Assembly (NCBI GenBank): GCA_963844855.1
Contig: CAWJQP010000083.1
Location: forward strand, 186,001 to 250,000
Length of the DNA: 64,000 nt
DNA from: DASQDN01 sp963844855
GTDB lineage: Bacteria; Acidobacteriota; Terriglobia; Bryobacterales; Bryobacteraceae
Direction: 5' to 3'
In this document: positions 27,665 through 36,803 of the stretch, in pieces
Numbering within the stretch: position 1 is the first letter of the stretch
Layout of the letters: each line of letters opens with the position of its first letter
Notes under the pieces: model-generated
Told to the model about the DNA's origin: nothing
The model's database searches: none
The model's input: only the letters and a program-made list of their open reading frames with translations
Made by a program: the position numbers and the translations under genes

Positions 27665-28258
27665 ATGCAAGCCGATTTCGAGCTCATCGAGCGTGCCCGC
27701 TCAGGTGACGACGCCGCCTTCGGCCAAGTTGTATCAGTTTACCGGAAGCGTATTCTGGGGACGATATCGCGGCTTATCGGGAGGCCTGAGGATGTCGAGG
27801 ACGTTGCCCAGGACGTTTTTCTGCGGCTGTACTTTTCCCTCGATCAGCTCCGAACGGCTGAGGTTTTCGAACCGTGGTTGTACCGTCTGACCGTAAATGC
27901 CTGCTATGACTATCTAAGGCGGCAAAAGCGGCGGCATGAATCGAGGATGTCGGACCTTTCCGAGCAGCAAGTGCTGATGGCAGATGCTGTAGCGGGAGGG
28001 AAAGCCGACCAGGATGAGCAGTATCACCGGGGGGTGAAGGAGTTTGTCAGTACGCTGTTACAAGGTGTCTCCGAAGAGGATCGCATCCTGTTGGTACTGA
28101 AAGAAGTTGAGGGATTATCCTTGAAAGAGTTGGAGAAGATCTACAACGTCAAGGAAAACGCCCTCAAGGTTCGGTTGTTTCGGGCGCGTCAGAGGGTTCT
28201 GAAGGCGTTCGAGGCGTCGAAAGATGGGGCAGCGCCTTTGCGCGATGCAGCTCGTTAG
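27665..28258 (+). CDS. ECF-family RNA polymerase sigma factor
   Basis: 197 residues with the two-domain ECF layout. Region 2 contains RPEDVEDVAQDVFLRLYFSL and EPWLYRLTVNACYDYLRRQ; region 4 contains ILLVLKEVEGLSLKELEKIY and KVRLFRARQRVLK. It starts a three-gene run with a small membrane protein and a Spy/CnrX-like protein, the order expected of a sigma/anti-sigma/sensor unit. The ATG at 27665 is preceded four bases upstream by another ATG out of frame. The target promoter is not known. Confidence 0.93.
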   Translation: MQADFELIERARSGDDAAFGQVVSVYRKRILGTISRLIGRPEDVEDVAQDVFLRLYFSLDQLRTAEVFEPWLYRLTVNACYDYLRRQKRRHESRMSDLSEQQVLMADAVAGGKADQDEQYHRGVKEFVSTLLQGVSEEDRILLVLKEVEGLSLKELEKIYNVKENALKVRLFRARQRVLKAFEASKDGAAPLRDAAR

Positions 28259-28278
28259 TATATAGGGAAAGAAAAACT

Positions 28279-28587
28279 ATGTCCGGTTGGAACGAACCAA
28301 AATTGGACGAACTTTTCGCGGCATACCGCGATGCGCTACCAGATCGCGATCCATCGGCGGGCTTTATGCCTGAACTGTGGAGGCGGATTGATCAAAGGAG
28401 AAAGCCGAGCCTCTCATTCGGACGCTTCGCGCGTGTTTTTGTCACGGCGTCGCTGGCGCTCTGTTTTGCGCTCACGGCAGTAACCTGGTCACCTTCGCTA
28501 AATGCCGTCTATACATCGACTTACGTCGATGTTCTCGACGATGATCCAAATAAGGACGTCGACGCCATTCAGAGAGAGTCCCTGTGA
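28279..28587 (+). CDS. Small single-pass membrane protein, candidate anti-sigma factor
   Basis: 102 residues: about 50 hydrophilic cytoplasmic residues (MSGWNEPKLDELFAAYRDAL, then WRRIDQRRK), one membrane helix (VFVTASLALCFALTAVTW) and a short acidic periplasmic tail. Its position right after an ECF sigma gene, its length and its topology are those of short anti-sigma factors such as CnrY. There is no ASD zinc motif. Its TGA overlaps the GTG of the next gene (GTGA). Confidence 0.65.
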   Translation: MSGWNEPKLDELFAAYRDALPDRDPSAGFMPELWRRIDQRRKPSLSFGRFARVFVTASLALCFALTAVTWSPSLNAVYTSTYVDVLDDDPNKDVDAIQRESL

Positions 28588-29004
28588 AGCGATCGCATAT
28601 CAATATCATTCTGTCTTTGCTGGCAGTGTTCGGGAGTGGAATCGCTGTCGGCGCATTCGCCTATCACTCCTATACCGCTAAGACTGTCAGCGCTACGAGT
28701 GGATGGTCCGGTAAAGAGAGATCCGCAGGAGTGGCGTCGGCAGTATCTCGAAGAGATCAGCTCACGGCTGCAGCTCGATCCCACGCAGCTCGGCCACTTG
28801 AACGGAATTCTGGATGAAACCAGAGCCCGATTCAAAGGCCTCAAAGAGCGTCATAAGAAGGAAATCGACGACGTCAAGGCGGCTCAGACCGAACAGATCA
28901 AGTCTATTCTGACACCGGTCCAGAAGCCGGAATTCGATAAGTTTCGGGAAGAGCGAGAACGACGAATGAAAGAAATTACCGCGCGACAGCAGGCGGCGAA
29001 ATAG
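28584..29004 (+). CDS. Membrane-anchored Spy/CpxP/CnrX-like periplasmic sensor, frameshifted as read
   Basis: A GTG start at 28584 gives MKRSHINIILSLLAVFGSGI, a membrane anchor, up to about residue 40. The next frame then continues with RDPQEWRRQYLEE and a long charged helical hairpin containing two LTxxQ-like motifs (LQLDPTQL and SILTPVQK), ending at TAG 29002-29004. The change fits one extra G in AGTGGATGG near 28700. Joined, it has about 139 residues. The LTxxQ helical hairpin is the fold of Spy, CpxP and the metal sensor CnrX. It probably senses metal or envelope stress and controls the anti-sigma factor. Few His or Met residues are present, so nickel/cobalt sensing is not evident. Confidence 0.75.
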
Positions 29005-29023
29005 ATCGAAGCAAAGCCGGGAA

Positions 29024-29272
29024 CTAAACGTTCACCGGCTTTGCCACATTGCCTTTTTTCCTGCCAGTTTGTACGTTTGCGTACTTCTTCTGAAAACGAT
29101 CCACACGTCCTTCGGTATCAATCAACTTTTGACGGCCAGTGAAGAACGGATGGCAGTTCGCGCAAATTTCGACGCGAACATCGCCCTTGTGCGTCGAGCG
29201 GGTCGCAAAAGTGTGACCGCAGGCACAAGTAACTTTGACTTCGTTATAAGCGGGATGGATCCCAGCTTTCAT
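29024..29272 (-). CDS. rpmE: 50S ribosomal protein L31, zinc-binding form
   Basis: 82 residues beginning MKAGIHPAYNEVKVTCACGH. C16, C18, C37 and C40 form the zinc site of the C+ type, whose alternative paralogue is usually made under zinc shortage. GAAGGGGA lies eight bases before the ATG. Convergent with the CnrX-like gene. The stop lies inside a 10-bp inverted repeat (29011-29020/29035-29044) without a T-run. Confidence 0.96.
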   Translation of the reverse strand: MKAGIHPAYNEVKVTCACGHTFATRSTHKGDVRVEICANCHPFFTGRQKLIDTEGRVDRFQKKYANVQTGRKKGNVAKPVNV

Positions 29273-29345
29273 TGCAAAAATCCCCTTCTAGTGAACTCGA
29301 TCCATTGTAGCATCGCCACTGCTTCCAAGGACCGGCAAAACTGAA

Positions 29346-29384
29346 ACAAGCCCCGTTGGGCAAACTTCGCTCAACGGGGCTTGT
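29346..29384 (-). terminator. Strong hairpin upstream of rpmE, probable terminator of a small minus-strand transcript
   Basis: A 13-bp perfect stem, ACAAGCCCCGTTG (29346-29358) with CAACGGGGCTTGT (29372-29384), around a 13-base loop. On the minus strand it is followed by TTTCAGTTTTG. It sits between a candidate small gene (29403-29534) and rpmE. Confidence 0.6.
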
Positions 29385-29402
29385 CTGGATATAGCCTTCG
29401 TC

Positions 29403-29534
29403 TCACGCGCGCGGCAGCCGGTCCACATGAACTGCGGCTTCGCCACTGAAACGAAACCAACTACGGTTAGAACGGTCGACTCAGAAGTCGGCCACCTCGC
29501 GCGTTGATCTAGGTCTATTACTATCAAATTCCAT
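29403..29534 (-). other. Candidate small gene with in-frame TGA after codon 17
   Basis: An unusually long Shine-Dalgarno (29539-29553) precedes an ATG at 29534 and 17 codons reading MEFDSNRPRSTREVADF, then TGA (29481-29483). The same frame continues for 25 codons (VDRSNRSWFRFSGEAAVHVD, then RLPRA) to TGA at 29403-29405, 19 bases before the terminator hairpin. The second half has protein-like composition. It may be a 43-residue protein with a sequencing error or recoded TGA, or a 17-residue leader peptide. Confidence 0.35.
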
Positions 29535-29538
29535 TAGA

Positions 29539-29553
29539 CTGGACCACCTCCTT
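29539..29553 (-). promoter_or_regulatory. Extended Shine-Dalgarno nearly identical to the full anti-16S complement
   Basis: The minus strand reads AAGGAGGTGGTCCAG, 14 of 15 bases complementary to the 3' end of 16S rRNA (CTGGATCACCTCCTT). The distance from GGAGG to the ATG at 29534 is 12 bases. Such full-length pairing goes far beyond the other ribosome sites in the window. Confidence 0.6.
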
Positions 29554-29621
29554 CTTCAGTGATATACGTTCATGCTGCCATGGACTTGTAAAACTGTCAA
29601 CATCCGTGAGTCAGAGGCGCT

Positions 29622-29656
29622 AAAAAAGTAAAGCGCCCTCAAAACCAAGGGCGCTT
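29622..29656 (-). terminator. Hairpin with T-run on the minus strand
   Basis: A 9-bp stem, AAGCGCCCT (29631-29639) with AGGGCGCTT (29648-29656), and an 8-base loop. On the minus strand it is followed by TACTTTTTT. No convincing minus-strand gene lies upstream of it, so it may end an unseen RNA or act as a plus-strand leader structure. The remainder of 29657-29847 shows no supported gene. Confidence 0.45.
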
Positions 29657-29847
29657 AGCCAATCGAAGGAGACAACTAACACCAAAAAGACAACCAGTAA
29701 GAACTCAAAAACCCCAACCAAGCTAGTGCAATCCGGTGGCCAAGCGTAAGTCATTGAACTATCTATCATTCCCCGGGATGCTCTACCGATTTCGGTAGTT
29801 TTCCGATCCAGAAATCCGTCTTCCTGGAGAAGGGTAGAATACCTGAG

Positions 29848-31030
29848 GTGCAACCAGCAGCGCTGATTGAGACATCCTCGTCGCGAAGAGCACTAGCGGG
29901 TTTCTTCCTGTCGGGGCTTCTGTTGTCGTTTCCGGGGGCCATTCTCCCTGCCTGGGGATATCACGTTCGTCCCCATTACGTGACGATCGGGAATTACTTT
30001 CTAACCCTGGAGGTCGGACTTGTCGCTTCCGTTCTGTTCAGTCGCTGGATGACGGGGCGAAACCTTGGGTTCGTTTTGGTAATTGCCTGCATCACGGCAT
30101 TCATCTCATTAACGGCCTTATCCTTTACGGCTCCTCCTGTAGCCGAATGGTACCGACTGTTTGGATTCTTCGGGCTGGGTCTTGGGGCTGGAACCCTGAA
30201 CATGGGGATATTCCATGCAATCTCAGCAGCTTACAGGCTAGAGCCTGCCGCGACCATCAATTTGGCAGGTGTTTTCTTCGGCTTGGGATCGTTCGTGGTG
30301 GCGGTTCTGATTGCAGGCGCGTTCAACGTCTATACCGTTCCCAGCATCCTTTTCCTGGTAGCAATCGCTCCGGGCCTTTTCGCAATCAGTTTCGCAAAGA
30401 ACGGCTTTCCCGTACCGATCGTGGCTCGCAAACGCAGTTTCCGGGATGTAGCGCGAGAATTCACTATCCCCAGCGCCGTTCTGTTCAGCCTGCTGTTGTT
30501 TTTCCATTTCGGAAACGAATGGGCAATTGCCGCATGGCTTCCGCTTTTCCTGATTATTCGGCTGGGTCTCAGCCCGGCCCTGCGCTCTACTAATCCTCGC
30601 CCTCTACTGGCTCTCGCTGATGATCGGCCGGATCATCGCTCAGGCGGTGCTCCCCCACGTACGCCACGGGAGTCTTTTAGTCGCAAGTATTCTTGCCAGT
30701 ATGTTGGGCTGCATCATTCTGGCGTTTACGGATAACCTCTTTGGCGCCATATTTGGAACACTGCTGGTTGGGATCGGCTTCGCGCCGATCTACCCCCTCG
30801 TCGTCGAGAAGATCGGGGCGCGGTTCCCTCACTACCATCCGGGGTTCTTCAATGGGATCTTCTCATTGGCTCTGACCGGAGGTATGCTGGCGCCCGCTAC
30901 GTTGGGCTACGCGTCCGAGCTATTCGGAGTGCAAATTGTGATGGTGCTGCCGATGATCGGGTCGGTCATCGTGCTTCTGCTTGTCCTGTTGATCTGGCTT
31001 GAGGCCAGATATTTCTCACCGAAGTTTTAA
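29848..31030 (+). CDS. Major facilitator superfamily transporter, frameshifted as read
   Basis: GTG start at 29848. The first frame gives helices 1 to about 8 (FFLSGLLLSFPGAILPAWGY to IAAWLPLFLIIRLGLSPAL). The next frame continues ALLILALYWLSLMIGRIIAQ and the last helices, to TAA 31028-31030. The switch fits one extra base in CCCTGCGCTC near 30578-30587. Joined length is about 393 residues with 11-12 helices. It resembles MFS carriers of the sugar/FucP-like group with many Gly in helix 4, but the substrate is unclear. It ends 15 bases inside the convergent exported protein. Confidence 0.8.
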
Positions 31031-31648
31031 GACGACATCATCGATAAGCAATTCCACCGTCTTGATCGACTTCAGCTTGCCGTTGTAAGGAAAATACAGA
31101 AAGCCGGCGAGCGCCTTATTGAACTTGCCTTCCGGCAGCGACGATCGGGTGATCAGCCGCTCGTAATCGATCGGTTCCTTATCCGGTTGAACCTGAGGTG
31201 TTCTATTTTCGGGTTCAGGAGATTGCCGCGGATCTCCCGGCCATCTGCCCACGCGGGGATCTCGTCCGATGATCACGCCTCTGCCGTCGGGCGTAGTAGC
31301 GCCACCTTGCATACTCGGCCTCATCGTCCAATCCGGATATTTCACCGAAGCCGCGACCATGCCGGGAGTCTGCGTATGGAGGATGGAATTTCCGTTGATT
31401 CGCAGCGTAAACCGCCTGAGGTCGAGCTTGGCTTCGCGCTGCGGGAAAACTCCCATTTCGACAATCAGATAGTCGTCGATGGTGAAGGACTGATTGTCCG
31501 CCAGAAATGATCGCACCATATACTCGACGCCAATTTTCATGTCGACAACAGCGCCCTGGACCGGATAGTCGGCCGGAGAATCTCGCGCGTCGAGAGCCTT
31601 TAACGAAGGCGTCAATGCGAGCGCGACGAGAGCGATTACGGACCGCAT
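31016..31648 (-). CDS. Exported protein of unknown function
   Basis: 210 residues with a signal peptide (MRSVIALVALALTPSLKALD). The mature part is beta-rich and appears to contain one domain of about 100 residues (VEYMVRSFLADNQSFTIDDY, RFTLRINGNSILHTQTPGMV), a Pro/Arg-rich linker and a final strand pair. I do not recognise the family. It is divergent from the PBP4 gene, with 19 bases between their starts, so the two share a promoter region. Confidence 0.6.
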   Translation of the reverse strand: MRSVIALVALALTPSLKALDARDSPADYPVQGAVVDMKIGVEYMVRSFLADNQSFTIDDYLIVEMGVFPQREAKLDLRRFTLRINGNSILHTQTPGMVAASVKYPDWTMRPSMQGGATTPDGRGVIIGRDPRVGRWPGDPRQSPEPENRTPQVQPDKEPIDYERLITRSSLPEGKFNKALAGFLYFPYNGKLKSIKTVELLIDDVVLKLR

Positions 31649-31667
31649 GCCTGTATCATGACACTGA

Positions 31668-33065
31668 ATGAGGATAGTCGGGCTGTTCCTGGTGGCGGTG
31701 TGCGTATCCGCTCAAACGATCGGATCTCGAATTGACAAAATTCTCTTGCGGTCGCCTGCCGCACAGCAAGCCTTCTGGGGTATTCGCGTCGTCGATCTTG
31801 AAACCGGAGCGACTGTCTATTCGAAGAACCAGGATCAGTTTTTCATTCCCGCGTCGAACACAAAACTCTTTTCGACAGCGCTTGCCCTGATGCGCCTCGG
31901 ACCCGACCACCGGTTTCGCACAACCATAACATCGCCGGCTCTTCCGGATGTTCAGGGACGCGTCACGAGTCTCCGATTCGTAGGTGGAGGCGACCCTAAC
32001 CTCTCCGGCCGCGCGATCCCTTACGAGTACGATGCTCCTCGCCAAAATCCGCTGCGCCACATTGAAATGTTCGCCGAAAAGCTGATCGAAAAGGGATTGC
32101 GATTTGTGGACGGCGACATCATCGGCGATGACTCGGCTTATGCGCACGAACCATTTCCGGAAGGATGGGCGCTTGATGATCCGACTTATGAGTATGGCGC
32201 CCCAGTCAGCGCGCTCTTTCTCAATGACGGGATGTTCCGGCTTGTGCTTAGACCGGGGGAGTTTGGTGTGGCCCCGCAGATCGAATGTACGCCTGTCGTT
32301 GAGGGAATGGTCATTCATAATCTCGCGGTCACCGGCTCCGAGACGAAACTCAGCTATACCAGGCTGCCTGGAACCTCGGAACTGACAATACGGGGAACGA
32401 TCGCTACCGAACAACAGGTGCTTCTCGGGATAGAGGAACCGGCGCTTGTTGCCGCGCAGGCGCTACGAGATGAACTGCTCAAGCGAGGCGTTCGCATCTC
32501 GGGAACCACTCGTGTCGAACACTTCCCCGCTCCCGGCGTTGCGCTGGTCACGCACGACTCACATCCTCTCATCGAAGATCTGAGAGTCGTGAACAAGGAC
32601 AGTCAGAACCTGCATGCTGAGATTGCTCTACTCGAGGTTTCCCGTATGCGGTTGGGCGTTGGATCGCGGGAAGCTTCCCTCATTGAGATGAAGGAGTTTC
32701 TCAAGGAGATCGGGATAGCGGATCGCCAATATAATCTTCTCGACGGCTCAGGTCTCTCCCGCCAAACGCTTCTCACACCGATGACGATCAGCAAGCTTCT
32801 GCTCTATATGTACAGGTCTAAGCATCGAGATGACTGGATCAGCACGCTGCCGATTGGCGGCAAGGATGGGACACTCGCCAAGCGCTTTTCGCGAGCTGCC
32901 GCTGCGGCAAAGGTGCACGCCAAGACCGGGTCGATCACGCACGTGAACGGCTTGTCGGGCTATGCGGGACGGTACGCGTTCAGTATTCTCGTGAACAACA
33001 GCAACCTGGAGGCAGGGCCTGTTCGACGAGTGATGGATCAGGTTGCCCTGACCCTGACAAAGTAG
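31668..33065 (+). CDS. dacB: D-alanyl-D-alanine carboxypeptidase/endopeptidase, PBP4 (S13) family
   Basis: 465 residues, normal for S13. A signal peptide (MRIVGLFLVAVCVSAQ) precedes the penicillin-binding fold, with SxxK in PASNTKLFST (Ser63, Lys66), SxN in KDSQNLHAE (about 310) and KTG in HAKTGSITHVNG (about 419). The insert between SxxK and SxN holds the extra domains typical of PBP4. It trims or cuts peptidoglycan cross-links in the periplasm. Monocistronic as far as can be seen. Confidence 0.92.
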   Translation: MRIVGLFLVAVCVSAQTIGSRIDKILLRSPAAQQAFWGIRVVDLETGATVYSKNQDQFFIPASNTKLFSTALALMRLGPDHRFRTTITSPALPDVQGRVTSLRFVGGGDPNLSGRAIPYEYDAPRQNPLRHIEMFAEKLIEKGLRFVDGDIIGDDSAYAHEPFPEGWALDDPTYEYGAPVSALFLNDGMFRLVLRPGEFGVAPQIECTPVVEGMVIHNLAVTGSETKLSYTRLPGTSELTIRGTIATEQQVLLGIEEPALVAAQALRDELLKRGVRISGTTRVEHFPAPGVALVTHDSHPLIEDLRVVNKDSQNLHAEIALLEVSRMRLGVGSREASLIEMKEFLKEIGIADRQYNLLDGSGLSRQTLLTPMTISKLLLYMYRSKHRDDWISTLPIGGKDGTLAKRFSRAAAAAKVHAKTGSITHVNGLSGYAGRYAFSILVNNSNLEAGPVRRVMDQVALTLTK

Positions 33066-33183
33066 CGGTGTCCGTTTAGAAACACGTCGCGTCCCACTTC
33101 CGGGACAAGGCTGCGATTTGATAGCCACGTAAGTCGCTGAAAATACACAAGCTGCCTCTGCGGACCGTCTCGTGCACTCCCTT

Positions 33184-35669
33184 ATGCCGATGTCTTCACT
33201 GCGTTTTGCCGTTCGGAGCCTGACGAAGAGCCCTGTCTTCACGACGGTAGCTGTACTTTCCCTGGCGCTTGGTATCGGAGCGAATACTGCCATTTTCAGC
33301 CTCATGGACCAGATTCTGCTTCGTCTGTTGCCGATCCGAGAGCCAGAACGCATTGTGCAGTTGAACGAGAAGGGTCCGATGTTTGGCACGACTCGCGGGG
33401 AAAAGACGTCGTCGTACCCGATGTACCGTGATCTTCGGGATCAGAGCACAACATTCGATGGCGTCATCGGACGATTCCCCACTTCTGTTGCATTAGGTTA
33501 CAAAGGCCAAACCGACCGCGTTAATGCCGAGATCGTAACCGGCAATTATTTCGATGTTCTCGGCGTGCGGCCCCGCTTAGGACGACTCATCACCCCGGGC
33601 GACGACGGCAAGCCGGGCGCCCATCCAGTCGCAGTTCTTAGCAGTGGTTTCTGGGAGCGTAAGTTCGGAAGTAATTCGGGCGTCGTGGGCTCTACGATAC
33701 GGATCAATGGGAACCCCATGGTGGTAGTCGGCGTGTCGGCTTCCGGTTTTCAGGGCATCGAAGTCGGCGGCGCCACCGATGTCTTTGTTCCGGTCATGAT
33801 GAAAGCGCAGGTGACTCCCACTTGGTATGGGCTTGATGATCGAACCGATCGATGGTTGAACGTCTTTGCCCGGTTGAAGCCAGGCGTTTCACAGGTACAG
33901 GCTAGCGCGTCACTCGAACCGCTCTATAGACAATTTCTTCAAGCCGAGATTGCGACGCTACCCGCTGAACGCCAGAACATACGCGACAGGTTTCTCAAAG
34001 AGAAGACAGTGGTGTTAGAGCCTGCCGGCCAAGGATTGTCGTCGCTACGTACATCGGCAGAGAAACCGCTTTACGTCCTTATGGCGATGGTGGGACTGGT
34101 CCTGCTAATCGCTTGCGCGAATGTCGCCAATCTGCTCACTGCGCGAGCCGCTGCCCGCCAGAGGGAGATCGCAATTCGGGTGTCAATTGGAGCGTCGCAG
34201 TGGCAGATTGTACGACAGCTTCTGTATGAAAGCGCGGTACTCTCCTTCGCTCGGCGGTTGTCTGGGTTTGCTGGTCGCCGTGTGGACCGGGGATCTATTG
34301 CTGAGCTTCCTGCCCTCTGAAGAAGCGCCACGGGCCTTCTCCACCGCTCCTGACGCGAGGGTTCTTGCGTTCAACTTTGCCGCATCGGCGGTTGCCGCAT
34401 TGCTCTTCGGTCTTGTGCCGGCTATTCAAGCCGCCAGGCATGCTATCGCAGATACATTGAAAGCCGAAGCGGGAAATCTATCGGGCGGCGCCGGCCAGGT
34501 GCGACTGCGGAAAGGTCTTGTTGTCGCGCAGATTTCGCTGTCATTGCTGTTACTCATCGGGGCCGGCCTCTTCGCTCGCAGCTTGTACAATCTGCGCAAT
34601 CTGCATCCGGGGTTCGCGTCCGAGAACCTGATGACCTTCTCCATTGAACCGACGTTGAACGGCTATCAAAAGGAGACGGGCTCTGCAATTCTTCGACAGG
34701 GCCATGCAAGGCTTGGAGACGCTCCCTGCAGCGAAATCCGTGAGCGCAACGGATGTCGCTTTGATGACCTCGAATCGCGCGATGTACACGTTGAAGGTCG
34801 AAGGTTACTCGGCAAAGGAACGCGAGGACATGACTTCGGACGTCAACATGGTTGGACCGGCCTTCTTCGCTACTGTCGGTGTACCGATGATTATCGGGCG
34901 CGATTTCACGCGCGCCGATAAACTCGGGGCGCCGCCTGTTTGCATTGTGAACCAGGCTCTTGTTGACCGGTTCTTCCCGGGCCAGAATGCCCTTGGCCGC
35001 CGCGTGGGCTTCGGTCGCGACAAAATGATGCGCGAGATTGTGGGCATTGTGAAGAACCAAAAGACACAGAGCCTGCGCGATGAGGCTAGAATGTACGTTT
35101 ATGCTCCGCTGTTACAACACGAGAATCCCGACGGCGCGACGTTGTATGTCCGCACCGCCGTCGCTCCGGCTAGTATTGCGCCGATGATCCGGCAGCGCAT
35201 GCAGCAACTCGATGCCAACGTGCCGCTGAACAACATGAAGAGCATGGAAGTTCAAGTAAGCGAGTCGTTGTTCGTCGAACGCCTGATCGCTACCCTGTCA
35301 GCGTTCTTCGGGCTTCTCGCAACGCTGCTCGCCGCCTTAGGGTTATATGGCGTCATGGCGTACAGCGTTGCGCGCCGAACACGCGAGATCGGGATTCGAG
35401 TTGCGCTCGGCGCCGAACGTTCGGGCGTTATCGGCCTTGTGATGAGGGAGGTCGTGCTGTTGGCGGCCATCGGGATCGGAATCGGATTGCCGGTCGCGAT
35501 CGGATTGAGCCGGTATTTAGAGAAGCAGTTGTTCGGTTTGCAGCCTAACGATCCGCTTACCCTGGCGATCGGGACCGGAACGATGGCACTGGTCGCTTTG
35601 CTCGCAGGATTCGTCCCGGCGCAACGCGCAGCGCGTGTGGACCCGATGGTTGCCCTGCGTTATGAGTAG
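33184..35669 (+). pseudogene. MacB/FtsX-type ABC permease (acidobacterial ADOP type), two frameshifts as read
   Basis: Three frames on the plus strand join into one protein of about 828 residues: to about 34245 (SLRFAVRSLTKSPVFTTVAV, MacB periplasmic domain, FtsX helices), then to about 34688 (LGGCLGLLVAVWTGDLLL to GYQKE), then to 35669 (ALQFFDRAMQGLETLPAAKS to the last helices). The second switch fits one extra G in GACGGGCTC (about 34676-34684); the first lies in CTCTCCTTCGCTCGG. GTG 33172 is also possible, but ATG 33184 or 33190 suits the family start (MSSLRFAVRSL). ADOP permeases are very numerous in Solibacter relatives and their export substrates are unknown. No ATPase gene is adjacent. 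Confidence 0.82.
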
Positions 35670-35702
35670 CATTGCGCCGCATTTAGACGCATACTATGCG
35701 GT

Positions 35703-36542
35703 ATGCACAGGGCAATTCTCGTCCTGATAGTCGCCTGGGGGTCGTTCGGTCAGACAGCATCGCAATTACCGTCGTACGCCAGGTTAGAGGCCAACATTTC
35801 CTACGATCAGCATCCGCAGACCAAGCTGGATATCGTTTCGCCGTCAGGGTCTGCAAAGGAGCGCCGTCCCGGTGTGGTTGCCATCCACGGGGGCGGCTGG
35901 GAGCGAGGCTCAAAAGAAGACTTCACCGAGCACGTGCTCCCGTGGGTGGAAAAAGGCTTCGTCGCCGCAAATGTCGAATATCGTCTTCTTGGCGTCGCGG
36001 CTGCTCCGGCAGCGGCTGTCGATGTCCTCAAGGCTGCGGAGTGGTTTCGCAAAAATGGCAAGCGCTGGAATGTCGACACGGATCGGATCGTCGTGATGGG
36101 CAGGTCGGCGGGCGGGTACATGGCGCTTATGGTCGGGCTGGGCAATAAAAATTCCGGGCTTGGATCACATCCTAATGTGGCCGCTATCGTGAACTTTTGG
36201 GGCCTGACGGATATGGAGGATGCCATTACAGGCCCTAACCCGAATCCGCTTGCCTTAAAGTGGTTTCCGGCTGAAGAACAGCGAGGTGATCTTGCGCGCC
36301 GGCTCTCGCCAATGGTCTACGTGCGTAAGGACGTCCCTCCGGTTCTGACTGTTCACGGCTCCGAGGACGAGACGGTGCCGTACATGCATGCCGTGAAACT
36401 AACGAAAGCCCTCCGCGGCGCGGGCGCCGATGCCGAAATGATTAGCGTTCCCGGCGGTAAGCATCCGGTCTCGGCGGAACAGATGACAACCGTCTATCCG
36501 CAAATCTGGGAGTTCTTAAAGAGGCGTGGCATTCTGAAATAG
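35703..36542 (+). CDS. Exported alpha/beta-hydrolase (BD-FAE/lipase-like esterase)
   Basis: 279 residues with a signal peptide (MHRAILVLIVAWGSFGQ). The oxyanion motif HGGGW is at 62-66, the nucleophile elbow GRSAGG holds Ser135, the acid is probably in HGSEDETVPY and the His in PGGKHPVSAEQ. These are the marks of the BD-FAE/hormone-sensitive-lipase-like esterases that remove acyl groups from carbohydrates or small esters. The gene lies 33 bases after the permease and 10 bases before a small orphan gene. Confidence 0.88.
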   Translation: MHRAILVLIVAWGSFGQTASQLPSYARLEANISYDQHPQTKLDIVSPSGSAKERRPGVVAIHGGGWERGSKEDFTEHVLPWVEKGFVAANVEYRLLGVAAAPAAAVDVLKAAEWFRKNGKRWNVDTDRIVVMGRSAGGYMALMVGLGNKNSGLGSHPNVAAIVNFWGLTDMEDAITGPNPNPLALKWFPAEEQRGDLARRLSPMVYVRKDVPPVLTVHGSEDETVPYMHAVKLTKALRGAGADAEMISVPGGKHPVSAEQMTTVYPQIWEFLKRRGILK

Positions 36543-36552
36543 AAACACGCAG

Positions 36553-36801
36553 ATGATCAAGGTCGGCTCGGTCCGTTGGAAAGGTCGTTGTCATAAACAC
36601 CCGACGTACAACCCGGAGATTGATGGGTTGGGAGGAATCCGGGGTGGATGTCAGCGTTGCGAGGCATTGCTCGACATTTTCACGACTCACGCGAAACTTG
36701 TCCGGCTGATGCGGGAATTCGGATCTCGCGCCGACACCACAGTTAGAGTTGCGTCCAATGGCGATTCCGATCGGCAAATGTCACTGCTGGACAGCATATA
36801 A
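36553..36801 (+). CDS. Small protein with CxHx(n)CxxC zinc-ribbon-like motif
   Basis: 82 residues. C13, H14, H16 (GRCHKHPTYNP) and C33, C36 (GGCQRCEAL) form a likely zinc site. The rest is an amphipathic helix (LLDIFTTHAKLVRLMREFG). I have the impression of a recurring small bacterial family with the pattern CHKHP...GGCxRC, but cannot name it. Two bases separate it from the next ORF, so the pair is probably one operon. Confidence 0.6.
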   Translation: MIKVGSVRWKGRCHKHPTYNPEIDGLGGIRGGCQRCEALLDIFTTHAKLVRLMREFGSRADTTVRVASNGDSDRQMSLLDSI

Positions 36802-36803
36802 GA

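Noticed and set aside
29620..29853. 77-residue hydrophobic minus-strand ORF
   Set aside because: It reads through a terminator hairpin and its T-run; its Leu/Val/Phe content is explained by an A-rich plus strand.
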